DNA of 50,385 bases from Mycobacterium sp. MBM. Lineage in GTDB: Bacteria > Actinomycetota > Actinomycetes > Mycobacteriales > Mycobacteriaceae. The stretch covers positions 1 through 50,385 of the forward strand of contig JAKJHY010000035.1 in assembly GCA_021648845.1 (NCBI GenBank). Reading direction: 5' to 3'. This document shows, in pieces, positions 23,696-33,497 of this stretch (position 1 is the first letter of the stretch; every line of letters starts with the position of its first letter). A model generated the notes under the pieces. That model had not been told where the DNA came from. It saw nothing but the letters and a program-made list of their open reading frames with translations, and did not search any database. The position numbers and the translations under genes were made by a program.

Positions 23696-23718
23696 TTGTG
23701 TGCCTGATAGGCACACAA
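23696..23718. promoter_or_regulatory. TTGTGTGCC-TGATA-GGCACACAA operator of the toxin-antitoxin pair
   Basis: Perfect 9-bp arms around a 5-base centre, abutting the first possible ATG (23718). RHH antitoxins of the TacA type bind such palindromes over their own promoter, with conditional cooperativity by the toxin complex (family knowledge). Confidence 0.75.
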
Positions 23719-23996
23719 TGGAGGGCATGGCTACAAAGACGGAGCGGTTCGCGGTGCGCCTGACGGCTGAGCAGGACGCGCTGATTCGTCGTGCCGCCGA
23801 GGTAGAGGGGACCGATCTGACCAACTTCACGGTGACGGCGACGTTGGCGCATGCCCGTGACGTGCTCGCCGATCGCCGGCTCTTCATGCTCGACGCCCCG
23901 GCCTGGTCGGAATTCGTGTTGGTGCTGGACCGGCCGGTGTCGCACAAGCCGCGGCTGGAGAAGTTGTTCGCGGAGCCCTCGATCTTCGACGAGTGA
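23718..23996 (+). CDS. DUF1778 RHH antitoxin (TacA-like)
   Basis: 92 aa from ATG 23718; ATG 23727 (MATKTERF) is the alternative, and neither has a well-spaced ribosome site. FAVRLTAEQDALIRRAAEVE is the RHH strand and helices of DUF1778, and the extended tail DAPAWSEFVLVLDRPV is the toxin-wrapping part with its conserved W and F. Binds and blocks the GNAT toxin encoded next and represses the operon. Confidence 0.88.
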   Translation: MEGMATKTERFAVRLTAEQDALIRRAAEVEGTDLTNFTVTATLAHARDVLADRRLFMLDAPAWSEFVLVLDRPVSHKPRLEKLFAEPSIFDE

Positions 23997-24502
23997 GCGG
24001 TTACAGCGCGCCCCGGCCGATCGGCGAGCACGATGTGGTCGCCGAGTTCGACAGCGGCGAGCCCACCCTGGATGAGTACCTGCGGGGACGCGCCCTGGCC
24101 AACCACGTTGAGGGCGCCTCCCGGTGCTTTGTGACGTGCCGGGACGGCCGCGTCGTCGGGTTCTATGCGTTGGCCTCGGCGGCGGTGGAGCGCGCTGGCA
24201 CACCCGGGCGGGTGCGGCGCAACATGCCCGATCCGGTGCCGGTGATCCTGTTGTCGCGGCTGGCGATCGACCGCAAGGAACAGGGCAAGGGGCTGGGCGC
24301 CCAGCTGCTGCGGGACGCGATTACTCGCGCGGTGGCCGCCGCGGAGATCATCGGTGTACGGGCACTGCTGGTGCACGCGCTACACGAGCAGGCCCGCACG
24401 TTTTACGCGCACTTCGATTTCGAGCCCTCACCGACCGACCCGCTGCACCTGCTGCTGTTGATCAAAGACGCCCGCGCCCTGCTCGACCTGCCGCAGAAGT
24501 GA
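23993..24502 (+). CDS. TacT-type GNAT toxin
   Basis: 169 aa from GTG 23993, overlapping the antitoxin stop by 4 bp. SRLAIDRKEQGKGLGAQLLR (residues ~88-107) is acetyl-CoA motif A, Y138 in RTFYAHFDF is the catalytic tyrosine of the family, and FEPSPTDPLHLLLLIKD is the usual C-terminal signature. TacT/AtaT toxins acetylate the amino group of aminoacyl-tRNA and stop translation. All hallmark residues are present, so it looks active. Confidence 0.9.
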   Translation: MSGYSAPRPIGEHDVVAEFDSGEPTLDEYLRGRALANHVEGASRCFVTCRDGRVVGFYALASAAVERAGTPGRVRRNMPDPVPVILLSRLAIDRKEQGKGLGAQLLRDAITRAVAAAEIIGVRALLVHALHEQARTFYAHFDFEPSPTDPLHLLLLIKDARALLDLPQK

Positions 24503-24509
24503 CCGGCTG

Positions 24510-25142
24510 ATGCCCGACGACACGGAGAACGCACCCGGGGACCGGCGGTGGCGATCAGCAGAGACCTTCCAGGGGTTTCTCGACCACATGGACGAGTTCC
24601 GGCGGTCACCGCAAGGCCAGCAGCTCCAGGCCGATCAACAAGCCGCCGAGGCCGACCTGCAGGCGTGGCTGGCCGATCAGTCGGGCGTCGTCATCGGCCG
24701 CCACGGCGGTCAGGTGCCCGAACAGTGGGAAGGTCAGGTCGACGGGCACAGCTTCTACTTCCGCGAACGGGGCGGTGATTGGGACATCGAACTGGACCTG
24801 CACGAGCAGCAGTCCGGCATCACCAGGGGAGACCTCATCGCCACCGGCACAATCACCGCCCACGGATATGGGCAGAGCCCTCAGGAGCGGGCGGCGTTCA
24901 TCGTCACCACCATCCGCAACCATCTGCGGCACACGCAGACCGCCGAGGCCGCCGTCAGGCCGGACTACGCCTACCGGGTCGAGTGGTCGCAGGCGGACAA
25001 GGAGTTCGTGGGCCTGGTCGCCGAGTTCCCCTCGCTGTCCTGGCTGGCACCCACCGAGGACGAGGCACTGCTCGGCATCATCAAGGTCGTCGAGCAGATC
25101 GCGGCCGATGACCCCGACACCGGCGGTCGGAGACGCCGATGA
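24510..25142 (+). CDS. HicB-like protein with extra N-terminal domain
   Basis: 210 aa. Residues 1-140 hold a helical start and a beta domain (FYFRERGGDWDIELDLHEQQ). Residues 151-200, YAYRVEWSQADKEFVGLVAE then FPSLSWLAPTEDEALLGIIK, match the HicB-type partial RNase H fold that normally neutralises HicA. The usual C-terminal RHH domain is missing; the protein ends in GGRRRR. No HicA (short dsRBD-like) gene is adjacent. It follows the TacT gene by 7 bp, so it may be part of that operon. Confidence 0.6.
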   Translation: MPDDTENAPGDRRWRSAETFQGFLDHMDEFRRSPQGQQLQADQQAAEADLQAWLADQSGVVIGRHGGQVPEQWEGQVDGHSFYFRERGGDWDIELDLHEQQSGITRGDLIATGTITAHGYGQSPQERAAFIVTTIRNHLRHTQTAEAAVRPDYAYRVEWSQADKEFVGLVAEFPSLSWLAPTEDEALLGIIKVVEQIAADDPDTGGRRRR

Positions 25143-25500
25143 CGGAGGAGGACGGCGTCGCCACGGAGGTGCTGGGACAGTCGGCGTTCACAAGCTCACG
25201 CACGCCTTCGCGATCCGCGACCGACTGCGCGATGTGCGCCCAACAGCAGGCGATCGAGCGGCAATACCGCCGGAGAAGTTTTGAATCGCCCCGAGCGGGT
25301 CACAGGTGGGTCCAGACAACGGAAGCCTCCGGGTTGGCAGACCTGGAGGCTGTGTCCGATCAAGCTGGCACTCGGTTTCGGACCGGGGTGGCTAACCCCA
25401 TTTCCCATCCCCGATGGGTGTCTTGGAGGACAACTTCAACGGTAGCTCTCCATGGCTGCTGTACCCATCGACACGCCGCGCACCGGGGCCCGGACGTGAT
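25143..25500. other. Region with stacked hairpins between HicB-like gene and restriction gene remnant
   Basis: A frame starting at ATG 25139 overlaps the HicB-like stop and stays open to 25597, but its sequence is not protein-like. Another frame ends at 25284 (VGVHKLTHAFAIRDRLRDVR) and may be a decayed gene end. Hairpins: GCCTCC...GGAGGC (about 25327-25352), GGGGT/AACCCC near 25388, and CCCATC-CCC-GATGGG near 25407. These could terminate the leftward restriction transcript. Confidence 0.4.
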
Positions 25501-28131
25501 CTATGCAGGTGCCAGGTCCAGGGTGGATCCAGGCGCTCGCATGCCCGCGATGGCGGCGCGGAGTGCACGCAGCGCGCGGACATCATCCTCGTTGTAACCG
25601 GTGAGTGTGTTCCACGCGCTTTGATCCCCGGAACGGGCCGCATCGATCCATGCGTAGGTGTCGGCGCCTGTGGCGCCGGGGGTGCGCCAATGTGCGCCGG
25701 CGGCGGGAGCCAGCTGTTTGAGGCTGTATCCGGCGGGTCCATAGAAGTTGGGACGAATGGTGTCGGCGAGGACGTCGACGGCTCGGTCCATGATTGTGTC
25801 AGTGGCCGGGCCGAGGATGCGGCGTAGTTGACGGGGTTCAGTGGAGCCGTAGTGAAACCACACCGCGGTGCTGTCGTCGTGGTTGGCGAGTTGCTCGGCG
25901 ATCCAGCTTAAAAACTGTGTGGCCAAGGCATGTTCGTCGAAATCTGAGCTGGGAGAGCCGAAGGCGTAATAAGTCGGAGCGGTGGTCGATGTGCTCAGAA
26001 GTGCTCCCCACAGGTACACCCTCCCGTCACGGTCGAACTCGCAATCCACGTCGATTTCGACGGCGGCGACGGTCACCGATTGGGTGTCAGTGGTTCGGAT
26101 GAGGCGCGTCGTGGTGGGGGCGGGGAAGGCCAAGTCGATGGTGGCAACGGGAACGGTGGCGTCCTCGTCGACGCCGAGTAGTGCGCCGACAAGAGCGTCA
26201 AGGCGTTGGCCCGCGGGACTGCTGGTGAGATGTCTGCGGACGTCGCGGCGGATGGTGACGAAGTTCTCCGATCGGAAGGACATTGCGCTGATCTCGGCGG
26301 CCAGTTCACGTGCCAGCGCGGCGATTTCGGTGTGGATCGGATCGTCGGGGTCATACGTGGGGATCGGCAGCCTCCAGACAACCTTGTCGATGTGGCGTTC
26401 ATCCTTGCCGTACGACATCAGTGGTCGAACCAGTTCGGTCAGGCTCGGGGTGTTGAGGATCCCGACGAGATAATGGCCCTCGCTGGTAGTACTGACCGCC
26501 GCCCAGTAAATGGCGTGCTCGATAAGTGCGGCGGGGTCGGTCACCAAGGCCGCCGAGACGTGCATTCCGGACGCAGCGTAGGCCACCCGGATCGGTGGGA
26601 CGGGTAGCTGCTGAGTGAGCTTGCGCATGTGATCGATCTGCTCGGACAGGCTCAGTTTGGACTGGCCGTGAGTGGTCCAAAGTTCCTCTGCTGCTCGTGT
26701 CCAGGCAGCTAGGCCGGGGTAGGCGTCGATCTTGGCGTGCTCGCCATCCAGGACTTCTCCAGTGCGGGTGAGGGGGACGACGAATCGTTCTGGGGTGCGC
26801 ATGTGGAAGGGCACGATCTGTTCACCAAGGAGGGTGGGCCAGACGAATTCCGACTCCACGATGCCGGTCAACGCGGGCAGGCCCTTCCAGGGCTGTTTTT
26901 CGGCGGCAGAGCGTTTGGACTGCACTGCGAGTCGACCGGTGGGGACACCAAGCCCCGTGGTCGGGGCATCTTCAACGCGGAACATCAGCCTCGGGACAAG
27001 GTTGGCGCCTTGGCTGAATCTCGTGGCGTACGGGGAGCGTTCGTCGTCTTCGGAACCAACGCTGAGTTCGCCGAGGTGTTGGCGGAGCTGGGTTGCGGTC
27101 TCGACGTGGGCGTGTCGATGCGGTGCGCGACCGGTCCAGATCAATGCGGTAGTTGGCATCGGTTTAGCGGTGGTGGTCCGGGTTCCGAATACGACTGCTG
27201 AGCTTCGAGGAAAAAGGTGGGGACGGATGCGGCGCAGATCCCAGCTGGGACTGAAGGCGACGTGGGCGCCGTCGAACTGGCCGCGACGAAATCCAGCCCA
27301 GTACTCGCGGTCAACCACGGAATTGGGCACGACGAACGCGAAGTTTCCGCCGGTCTTGAGGTAGCGCTCGACGGCGCGGGCGATGAAGAGGCCGGCAAGG
27401 TCTTGATGGGTAGCGGTGGTTTCGTTGTGCCAGAAGCTGCGGTCAGTAGCCAGAGATTTGAACCGTCGCTGCATGGCGGCGGTCATGTACCGGTAGGACA
27501 GCCACGGCGGGTTACCGACGAGAACGTCGACGCGATTCTCATCGCGTCCGAGCCAGGCGGGGCGGGCCGCGTTTCGGATGTAGTAGCTCCAAATGTGGTT
27601 GCGGCCGGCCTCGTGCAACTCTTTGAGCCGGGCGAAGTTGGCGTTGAGGGCGGGCAGGTCGGCGGCATTGAGCGCCAGGCGGCGCACGGTGCCCTCACTG
27701 AGCCGGTTGGTTGTCTTACCCGCGGCCCGACCGGACTCATCGACGAGTGCCTGCACCAGATCGTCGAAGCTGGCGCTGTTGGCCAGCAGGTGGTCGGCGA
27801 AGCGCAGCTCCCCGGACAGCAGCTGATCACCGGTGTCAGTCGGAATCACCAGGTAATCGACGGTGAGCAGATCCTCACGCTGATCCCAGCCCAGCGAGTC
27901 TCCGAGGTAAACCGGTACTGATAGGCTGCCGCGTTCGCGGGCGTTGAGCCGGTCGCGGCCCAGTGCCAGGAGGTAGGTGACCCGCGCCAGCGCGACGGCG
28001 ACCGGGTGTAAGTCGATGCCGATCACCTGTGAAGAGACTTGAGCCATCGCATCAGCCAGACTGACCCCGGACGCATCCGCGGCCGCCAAGAAGCGGCGCA
28101 CCGCGTAGAACAGGAACGTTCCTGAGCCGCA
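25501..28131 (-). pseudogene. Type IIG restriction-methyltransferase, C-terminal part (split)
   Basis: 876 aa starting at CGSGTFLFYAVRRF, the second half of methyltransferase motif I. The catalytic motif IV NPPWLSYRYM is encoded near 27.5 kb. A target-recognition region and a C-terminal domain follow, as in Eco57I-type single-chain enzymes. The annotatable frame runs upstream to 28221, but those ~30 residues come from the inserted element. The missing N-terminal part, with the nuclease, is at 45836-46900 in the same orientation. Joining 45836 to 28131 restores the frame exactly: ...LDPA + CGSGTF.... As it stands it lacks the nuclease domain and a native start. Confidence 0.9.
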
Positions 28132-28156
28132 GCTGGTTATGTGCTCTCTCTGGGCG

Positions 28157-28165
28157 TGTCTCACG
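28157..28165 (+). repeat. Left subterminal TGTCTCACG recombinase box
   Basis: Inverted copy of the right-end box at 45810-45818. Located 25 bp inside the left boundary, a likely recombinase arm or core-flanking site. Confidence 0.55.
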
Positions 28166-28222
28166 GACCAAGTAGCCCCCGGCGAATACGGTGGGGCGGA
28201 TTGATCAGCGGGAGGTGACACG

Positions 28223-29623
28223 TTGCAGCTGTACTTCGCGGATTGGGCAGCGGTCGAGCAAAGCGAGTATCAGATCGATGTTGGCCCGGCCGACCGTCGG
28301 CTGGCCTGCGGCACTCCCATACTCGTCGATGACGCGATGCGGCCAATGGAGCCGTGGTGCACCTTCTTGCGGCTGTACTGCCAGAACCTGCGGACGAACT
28401 CGATTTACGCGTACGCCCGTGATGCGTTGGAGTTCGGACGGTTCTTGGACACGAGAGGCATCGGGGTGCTTGATGTCTCAGAGCCCGATCTCGTTGCATT
28501 CCGCAAGCACCGACTCGCCAACGGCGTGTCACCCAGTTCTTGGTCTCGACATCTTGTCGTCATTCGGGCGCTATTCACCTACCTGTACGAGACTGGCCAA
28601 CGCGACAGCCTGCCCTGGATCCAGGTCGGGAGCAGGTCAGTCGTGACGCCCAGGACGCCACGCACGGAGATGGACGTCAGAGCGCTGTCACATTCGCAAT
28701 GGCTGGCCCTGCGCAATATCGGATTTGGTGGAGAGCTGCCCTCAGGAGAGGTCGACCGCTCCTATCGTGGTCAATCGACCGTCCGCAACGTGTGCGCGGT
28801 CGACCTGGCCCTGACCACCGGCATGCGCCTCACCGAGTGGTCCACGCTGCTGGATGCCGAGATCCCGTCTTCCGACGGCGGCGCTTCGCTGGTGCTGGAA
28901 GCGTGTGCGAAGAATGCGCGCCGCCGGCGGGTCTATATCCCAGCCTCGACCGTCAAGGCAGTCGAACTCTACCGCGCCACAGAACGTAAATCCCTTGTCC
29001 GCAAAGCTCAGACCGCTCTGCGGCGCAGGCTTCCGACGCTGGCAGTCGCCACCCACATCGACCCGACCGCGGGCAAGCTCACATACCGTCAAAAAGGGAT
29101 CGACACGCGGGAGGACTTCGCTGCGATCCCTCCCGAAGTGCGACGGCTCCTGGTCAGAGTCGACGCGGCTGGGTATATCGAGCCGTTGTCGCTATTTGTG
29201 GGTAAGGGCGGGCGCCCGCCGTCGCAGCGGCGCTGGCATCAATACTTTGAGGACGCCAACGACCGCCTTGCCGCGTTCGGGAGTTCCCCACCCACCATGC
29301 CTCCCGCGGTCACACCGCATGACCTGAGACATACATTCGCTGTGGTCATGCTGCGCAGCCTGCAGCGACGCGCGATGCTACTCGAACAGTCCAGGACGAG
29401 AACAGGATTCGGTACGATCAGCGAACACATCGTCCACAACCCGCTCTTAACTCTACAGCGTCTACTCGGCCACGCGAGCCCGTCTACGACTATGGTCTAC
29501 CTCCGGTTTGTCGATGAGTCAGATGAGCTGATCCAGCGGGCGTTTGAATCCTGGAGCGACGATACCCGCGACTACGCCACCTACGTTCTGGACGAGCTGG
29601 AGCTGGAGGCGCAGTCGTCGTGA
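28223..29623 (+). CDS. Tyrosine recombinase A of the trio
   Basis: 466 aa from TTG 28223 behind GGAGGTG. An N-terminal SAM-like core-binding domain (NSIYAYARDALEFGRFLDTR) is followed by a catalytic domain with R202 (TTGMRLTEW), H366-x-x-R369 (PHDLRHTF), H417 (LLGHAS) and the nucleophile Y426 (MVYLRF). All are present, so it should cut and rejoin DNA. It corresponds to TnpA of Tn554 or RitA. The stop overlaps the next start by 4 bp. Confidence 0.9.
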   Translation: MQLYFADWAAVEQSEYQIDVGPADRRLACGTPILVDDAMRPMEPWCTFLRLYCQNLRTNSIYAYARDALEFGRFLDTRGIGVLDVSEPDLVAFRKHRLANGVSPSSWSRHLVVIRALFTYLYETGQRDSLPWIQVGSRSVVTPRTPRTEMDVRALSHSQWLALRNIGFGGELPSGEVDRSYRGQSTVRNVCAVDLALTTGMRLTEWSTLLDAEIPSSDGGASLVLEACAKNARRRRVYIPASTVKAVELYRATERKSLVRKAQTALRRRLPTLAVATHIDPTAGKLTYRQKGIDTREDFAAIPPEVRRLLVRVDAAGYIEPLSLFVGKGGRPPSQRRWHQYFEDANDRLAAFGSSPPTMPPAVTPHDLRHTFAVVMLRSLQRRAMLLEQSRTRTGFGTISEHIVHNPLLTLQRLLGHASPSTTMVYLRFVDESDELIQRAFESWSDDTRDYATYVLDELELEAQSS

Positions 29624-31434
29624 CGCCCGCTGACCGTGAACCGCGCATGGTGCTCTTCCCGCCCGGCGGACCGATGAAGTCGGCGCGCATCGACCCAAGT
29701 AAGTATGTCGCCACACGGCTGGTCGCCGAGCTGGCCGACGCCTGGAAAGAGGCCGCCGAACATCTCGACCTGACCCCCGGAACAATCACTCGTCAAGGCG
29801 GGGTCATCAGACGAGTTGGCGAATTCTTGACCGACCGCGCCGACCGATTTCTCACCTTGTCTGGCGACGGCGGGGAGGTTGCGCGACGACTGCACGACTG
29901 GGAATCGGCAATGGTCCTGCGTTTCCCGCCTCCCAGCGTGCACGCGAAAGACCTCGGCATGGAGTTGCGCAATCACGTCGCCCGATATCTCCAATCACAC
30001 GGGGTGCACGACGGTGTGCTCGCGGACTGGACCAGCGGATGGGTCTTGGACGGCAGCGCATGGGAGGGCTTACCGCTCGACGAATTCAGCAACGACGAAC
30101 GACTCCACCTTGAGCAGACATGCCGAACGATCGTGCGCGACACCGAAGCACGCCTCGCCCGCGGCAACACCTTGCTGAACGCCGGAAGGGATCCCCGCAG
30201 CCACGGCTGGAACCAAGTGGAGAACGTCCTGTGGGCCCTGCGGAACCTGCCCTACGACGAATCGTTCCACGTTCATCTGGCCGGGCCGCGTCGAGCACTG
30301 AACGGATGCGACGTCGACCAAGAGTCCGGAGTCAACCGCGATGCCCGATTGAAGGCACGCCCGCTGGTGACGGCCATAGGCGCATACCTCACCCCAGAGG
30401 ACGAGTACCTTCTCGCCATCAGAGTGCTGCTCCACCTACAAACGGGGTGGGCACCTGAGGAGAGCCGCCGACTTCTGCGCAGTGACATCGAGATCGGCGA
30501 CTCCTCCGTCCGTGTCCGAGCGACCAAGCTACGGGCCCAACGAATCCGCTGGCACACCCTGTCCTCAACGCCACAGCCATCCTGGGGATGGAAGGCCGGC
30601 GACCTGCTTCGACGCGCCGCACACGCGATGCAGCACGCGCACGCGCTCACTCCCGACGAGCCACTCTTCTGGGTGACAGGGGTCCGCTCTGCACGGGACC
30701 GGCGCGACGACGAGTATCCCCAATATGTGATCCGTGCAAGACATTTCGGATGCCCCAACTCGCTCAACAAGCTCATCGAGCGCCACGGACTGACGATCAG
30801 CGAACCGCACGATATGCGTAGGATCCGCAAGACGGTGAAAAGCGCGCGGGCCGCATTGCTCGGCACCCTCAACGGCGCCGCCGGTGACGACCACTCCGTC
30901 GAAGTCTTCCGGGGCCACTACGCCCAAACCACCACGGTTCACACCATCGCGGCACAGACAGTCCTGCGCGCCCAGCGCAAAGTCCTCGAACGCGCATCAA
31001 ACGGACCGATGTTTATCGACGCGACGGCCGCCGACGTCGCCGCTGGCCCAAATGACTCCGATGTGGCCGCCCTCGCCATGTCGGTGGCCGAAGAATCACC
31101 CACAGAGCAGCAGCTGACACTTGCAGCATGCCGAGACCCCTACGATCCGCCGGTCGGGCAGACAGGATCGTTGTGCCACGCCTCGCCGTCGCTGTGCTTG
31201 CAGTGCCGAAACGCGGTCGTCTTCCGCGACCACCTGCCACGCCTCCTCATATACCGCAACGTGCTGGACGGCATCGAAAAGACCATGCCCCCAATCCAGT
31301 TCAGCGAAGCCTACGGCCAGCAACGCATCAACGTCGACGCCATCCTCACCGAATTCACCAGTGACCACATCGAAGCAGCGCGCCAACAAACCGCTCACCT
31401 TCATCGACCGTTCGGACAAAGGGCTGAACAGTGA
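29620..31434 (+). CDS. Recombinase B of the trio, degenerate active site
   Basis: 604 aa. The fold is recognisable from LLHLQTGWAPEESRRLLRSD, EPHDMRRIRKTVK (H397, R400) and FRGHYAQTTTVHTIAA (H433). The first catalytic arginine position reads alanine (GWAPEE), and the position of the tyrosine nucleophile reads H441. The C-terminus has a Cys-rich stretch (LCHASPSLCLQCRN), a possible zinc finger. It probably serves as a structural or DNA-binding partner of A and C rather than a strand-cleaving enzyme, unless Y434 or another tyrosine substitutes. Start and stop overlap the neighbours by 4 bp. Confidence 0.8.
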   Translation: MTPADREPRMVLFPPGGPMKSARIDPSKYVATRLVAELADAWKEAAEHLDLTPGTITRQGGVIRRVGEFLTDRADRFLTLSGDGGEVARRLHDWESAMVLRFPPPSVHAKDLGMELRNHVARYLQSHGVHDGVLADWTSGWVLDGSAWEGLPLDEFSNDERLHLEQTCRTIVRDTEARLARGNTLLNAGRDPRSHGWNQVENVLWALRNLPYDESFHVHLAGPRRALNGCDVDQESGVNRDARLKARPLVTAIGAYLTPEDEYLLAIRVLLHLQTGWAPEESRRLLRSDIEIGDSSVRVRATKLRAQRIRWHTLSSTPQPSWGWKAGDLLRRAAHAMQHAHALTPDEPLFWVTGVRSARDRRDDEYPQYVIRARHFGCPNSLNKLIERHGLTISEPHDMRRIRKTVKSARAALLGTLNGAAGDDHSVEVFRGHYAQTTTVHTIAAQTVLRAQRKVLERASNGPMFIDATAADVAAGPNDSDVAALAMSVAEESPTEQQLTLAACRDPYDPPVGQTGSLCHASPSLCLQCRNAVVFRDHLPRLLIYRNVLDGIEKTMPPIQFSEAYGQQRINVDAILTEFTSDHIEAARQQTAHLHRPFGQRAEQ

Positions 31435-33497
31435 CCCGCCAACTCACATCACCGATAGCGGCGGCGTGGGATCCGCCCTTCGCTCCCGACGAACCCGTGC
31501 TACCGGCGGCTCGCCGGATCGCACCCGGTCCCGAGCCGCGATTCGACGATATGCCCCGCTGGGATCTGACCGCCGGCGGAATCGCCCCCAACCTGAGCGC
31601 GTCTCGTGCGCATCTGCGTTTCGATGACCTCCCCGAGGCCTGGGTGTCCATCGCCAAGACGTTGGCAATGGCGATGCTGCAACCAACCCATACCGTCCTT
31701 CGTGAAGCGCACGTCTACCGGTCCAACCGGCCCTACAAGATCAAGTCGATCCAGCACGCCCTCGCCGAGCTGCGGTATCTCGCGAAATGGGCTGAGGACC
31801 GTGGTTACACGGCCGACCTGTCGCTATGGACCGATGACGACAGCGAGGCGTATCTCGCATCGGTTCGCGCCACCCGCGCAGCCACCGCCGAGAAGTCAGC
31901 GAACGATCTCCTGCGCCACCTGGTGGCGTTCGGGCCGCTGATGCACAACGGCGGCCTGCGGGTACCGGTGGGGCGTTCCAAAACTGGCAGCTCGGGCGAG
32001 ATCAAGACACCGGTCATCCCTCCAGACACATTCTGGCCACTGATTCGCGCCTGCTGGACCTATATCGACGTATTCGCCCCTGACGTTCTTGCCGCCCGCG
32101 ACGAGATCGACACACTGGATGCCAGCCCACCTCCCGCAAAATGGCCGGCGGCACAAACCATCGACCGCGCAATCGACTCCTGGCTCACATCACCCGACGG
32201 TTTCATTCCGCTGCACATCTACACGCTTGGACGCGGAAAAGCCGGCGAGATCAACTGGGACGGCCTGGCGCTATGCACCACGCCGCGGATCCGGGCAGTC
32301 AACTTCTACAACGGCAGCGGAGCAGCCCGACGGCAACGAGTCCGCGACGCGATCGCCGCCGGCTTGCCCACCAAGTTCGGCTACTCCGCCGTTCCACCCA
32401 CGGTCGTCGACCGACCCGACGGGACACGCGGACCATGGATCAGCGGATTCGACCGCGTCATCGTAAGCAAAGAACTCGCCCAAATGCGCAACGCTGCTTA
32501 TATTTTCGTCGCAATCATGACGATGATGCGGGACAGCGAAGTCCAAGGACTCGCCGCCGGAGCGATCGGCACGCACTATGGCGCCCCCGCGATCACCAGC
32601 AACCTCCATAAAGGCCAGACGGGTGCGGGTACACCACAGCGCTGGTGGGTAAGCCCGCCGGTCGTTCGCGCCCTCGAAGTCGCAGAACGCATTACCCGTG
32701 ACCCAGGCAGGCTGTTCAGCAGTGTCCGCACCGGCGTCAACCGTGACCTCGCCGGGTTCGACCAGCACGAACAGATTCGGTCGTTCATCAACTGGGTCAA
32801 TGACCACTCACCCCGTAACGGGCTGGAGCCGATCCTCGCAACAGCGTTGGCGCCGCATATGTTTCGCCGAACCATGGCCGTCCTCACCGCCAACGAACCC
32901 GACGGAGAGATCGCCCTCGGAATCACCCTCAAGCACAACGCCACGCGGGCACTGGCCAACGCGACCACCAGCGGTTATGGGGCACCGACACCAGAGTGGG
33001 CCAAAGAGTTCGAACACCACGCCAAGGAGGCCGCTGCCGGAGAGCTCGTCGCCGACTGGGCACGGCACGCCAACGGTGACCGAGAAGTGCGCGGCCCTGG
33101 CGCCGCCACATTCGTCAACAGCCTCGACAGCGTCACCGACCGTGCGAGCAGCACCGCCGCGGTAGGCGACGAACGCATGCTCCGAAACCTGCTGCGCGAC
33201 GAGTTTGCCACGATCCGCCTGGGCACCCTCAACCACTGCCTCGGCGACCCGAACAAGGCACTCTGCCTGGAAGGCGCGTCCGCCGCAGTTAAAGCTGGCG
33301 GACCCATCCCGAGCATGTGCCAACCCGCCACCTGCCGAAACTCAGTGATCACCGACAAACACTTCCCGGTCTGGCGCCACGAGGAGGCCGACCTCGTCGA
33401 GAAACTCAAGGACAAGAAGATGGCCACCGTCCACCGCCAGCGCCTCGAAACCCAACTCGCCGATGTCCGACGAATCACCCAGCAGGACCCCAAGTGA
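31431..33497 (+). CDS. Tyrosine recombinase C of the trio
   Basis: 688 aa with an intact catalytic set: R367 (MTMMRDSEV), K394 (NLHKGQTG), H476-x-x-R479 (APHMFRRTM), H502 (LKHNATR) and Y516 (SGYGAP). Large N-terminal DNA-binding region. C-terminal cysteines (HCLGDPNKALC, MCQPATC) suggest a zinc-binding tail. It corresponds to the largest recombinase of Tn554-like elements. GTGA coupling on both sides means the set is made in fixed proportion. Confidence 0.88.
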   Translation: MTRQLTSPIAAAWDPPFAPDEPVLPAARRIAPGPEPRFDDMPRWDLTAGGIAPNLSASRAHLRFDDLPEAWVSIAKTLAMAMLQPTHTVLREAHVYRSNRPYKIKSIQHALAELRYLAKWAEDRGYTADLSLWTDDDSEAYLASVRATRAATAEKSANDLLRHLVAFGPLMHNGGLRVPVGRSKTGSSGEIKTPVIPPDTFWPLIRACWTYIDVFAPDVLAARDEIDTLDASPPPAKWPAAQTIDRAIDSWLTSPDGFIPLHIYTLGRGKAGEINWDGLALCTTPRIRAVNFYNGSGAARRQRVRDAIAAGLPTKFGYSAVPPTVVDRPDGTRGPWISGFDRVIVSKELAQMRNAAYIFVAIMTMMRDSEVQGLAAGAIGTHYGAPAITSNLHKGQTGAGTPQRWWVSPPVVRALEVAERITRDPGRLFSSVRTGVNRDLAGFDQHEQIRSFINWVNDHSPRNGLEPILATALAPHMFRRTMAVLTANEPDGEIALGITLKHNATRALANATTSGYGAPTPEWAKEFEHHAKEAAAGELVADWARHANGDREVRGPGAATFVNSLDSVTDRASSTAAVGDERMLRNLLRDEFATIRLGTLNHCLGDPNKALCLEGASAAVKAGGPIPSMCQPATCRNSVITDKHFPVWRHEEADLVEKLKDKKMATVHRQRLETQLADVRRITQQDPK

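Noticed and set aside
25139..25597. 152-codon frame overlapping the HicB-like stop
   Set aside because: Not protein-like beyond the first ~50 residues and runs antisense into the restriction gene remnant.
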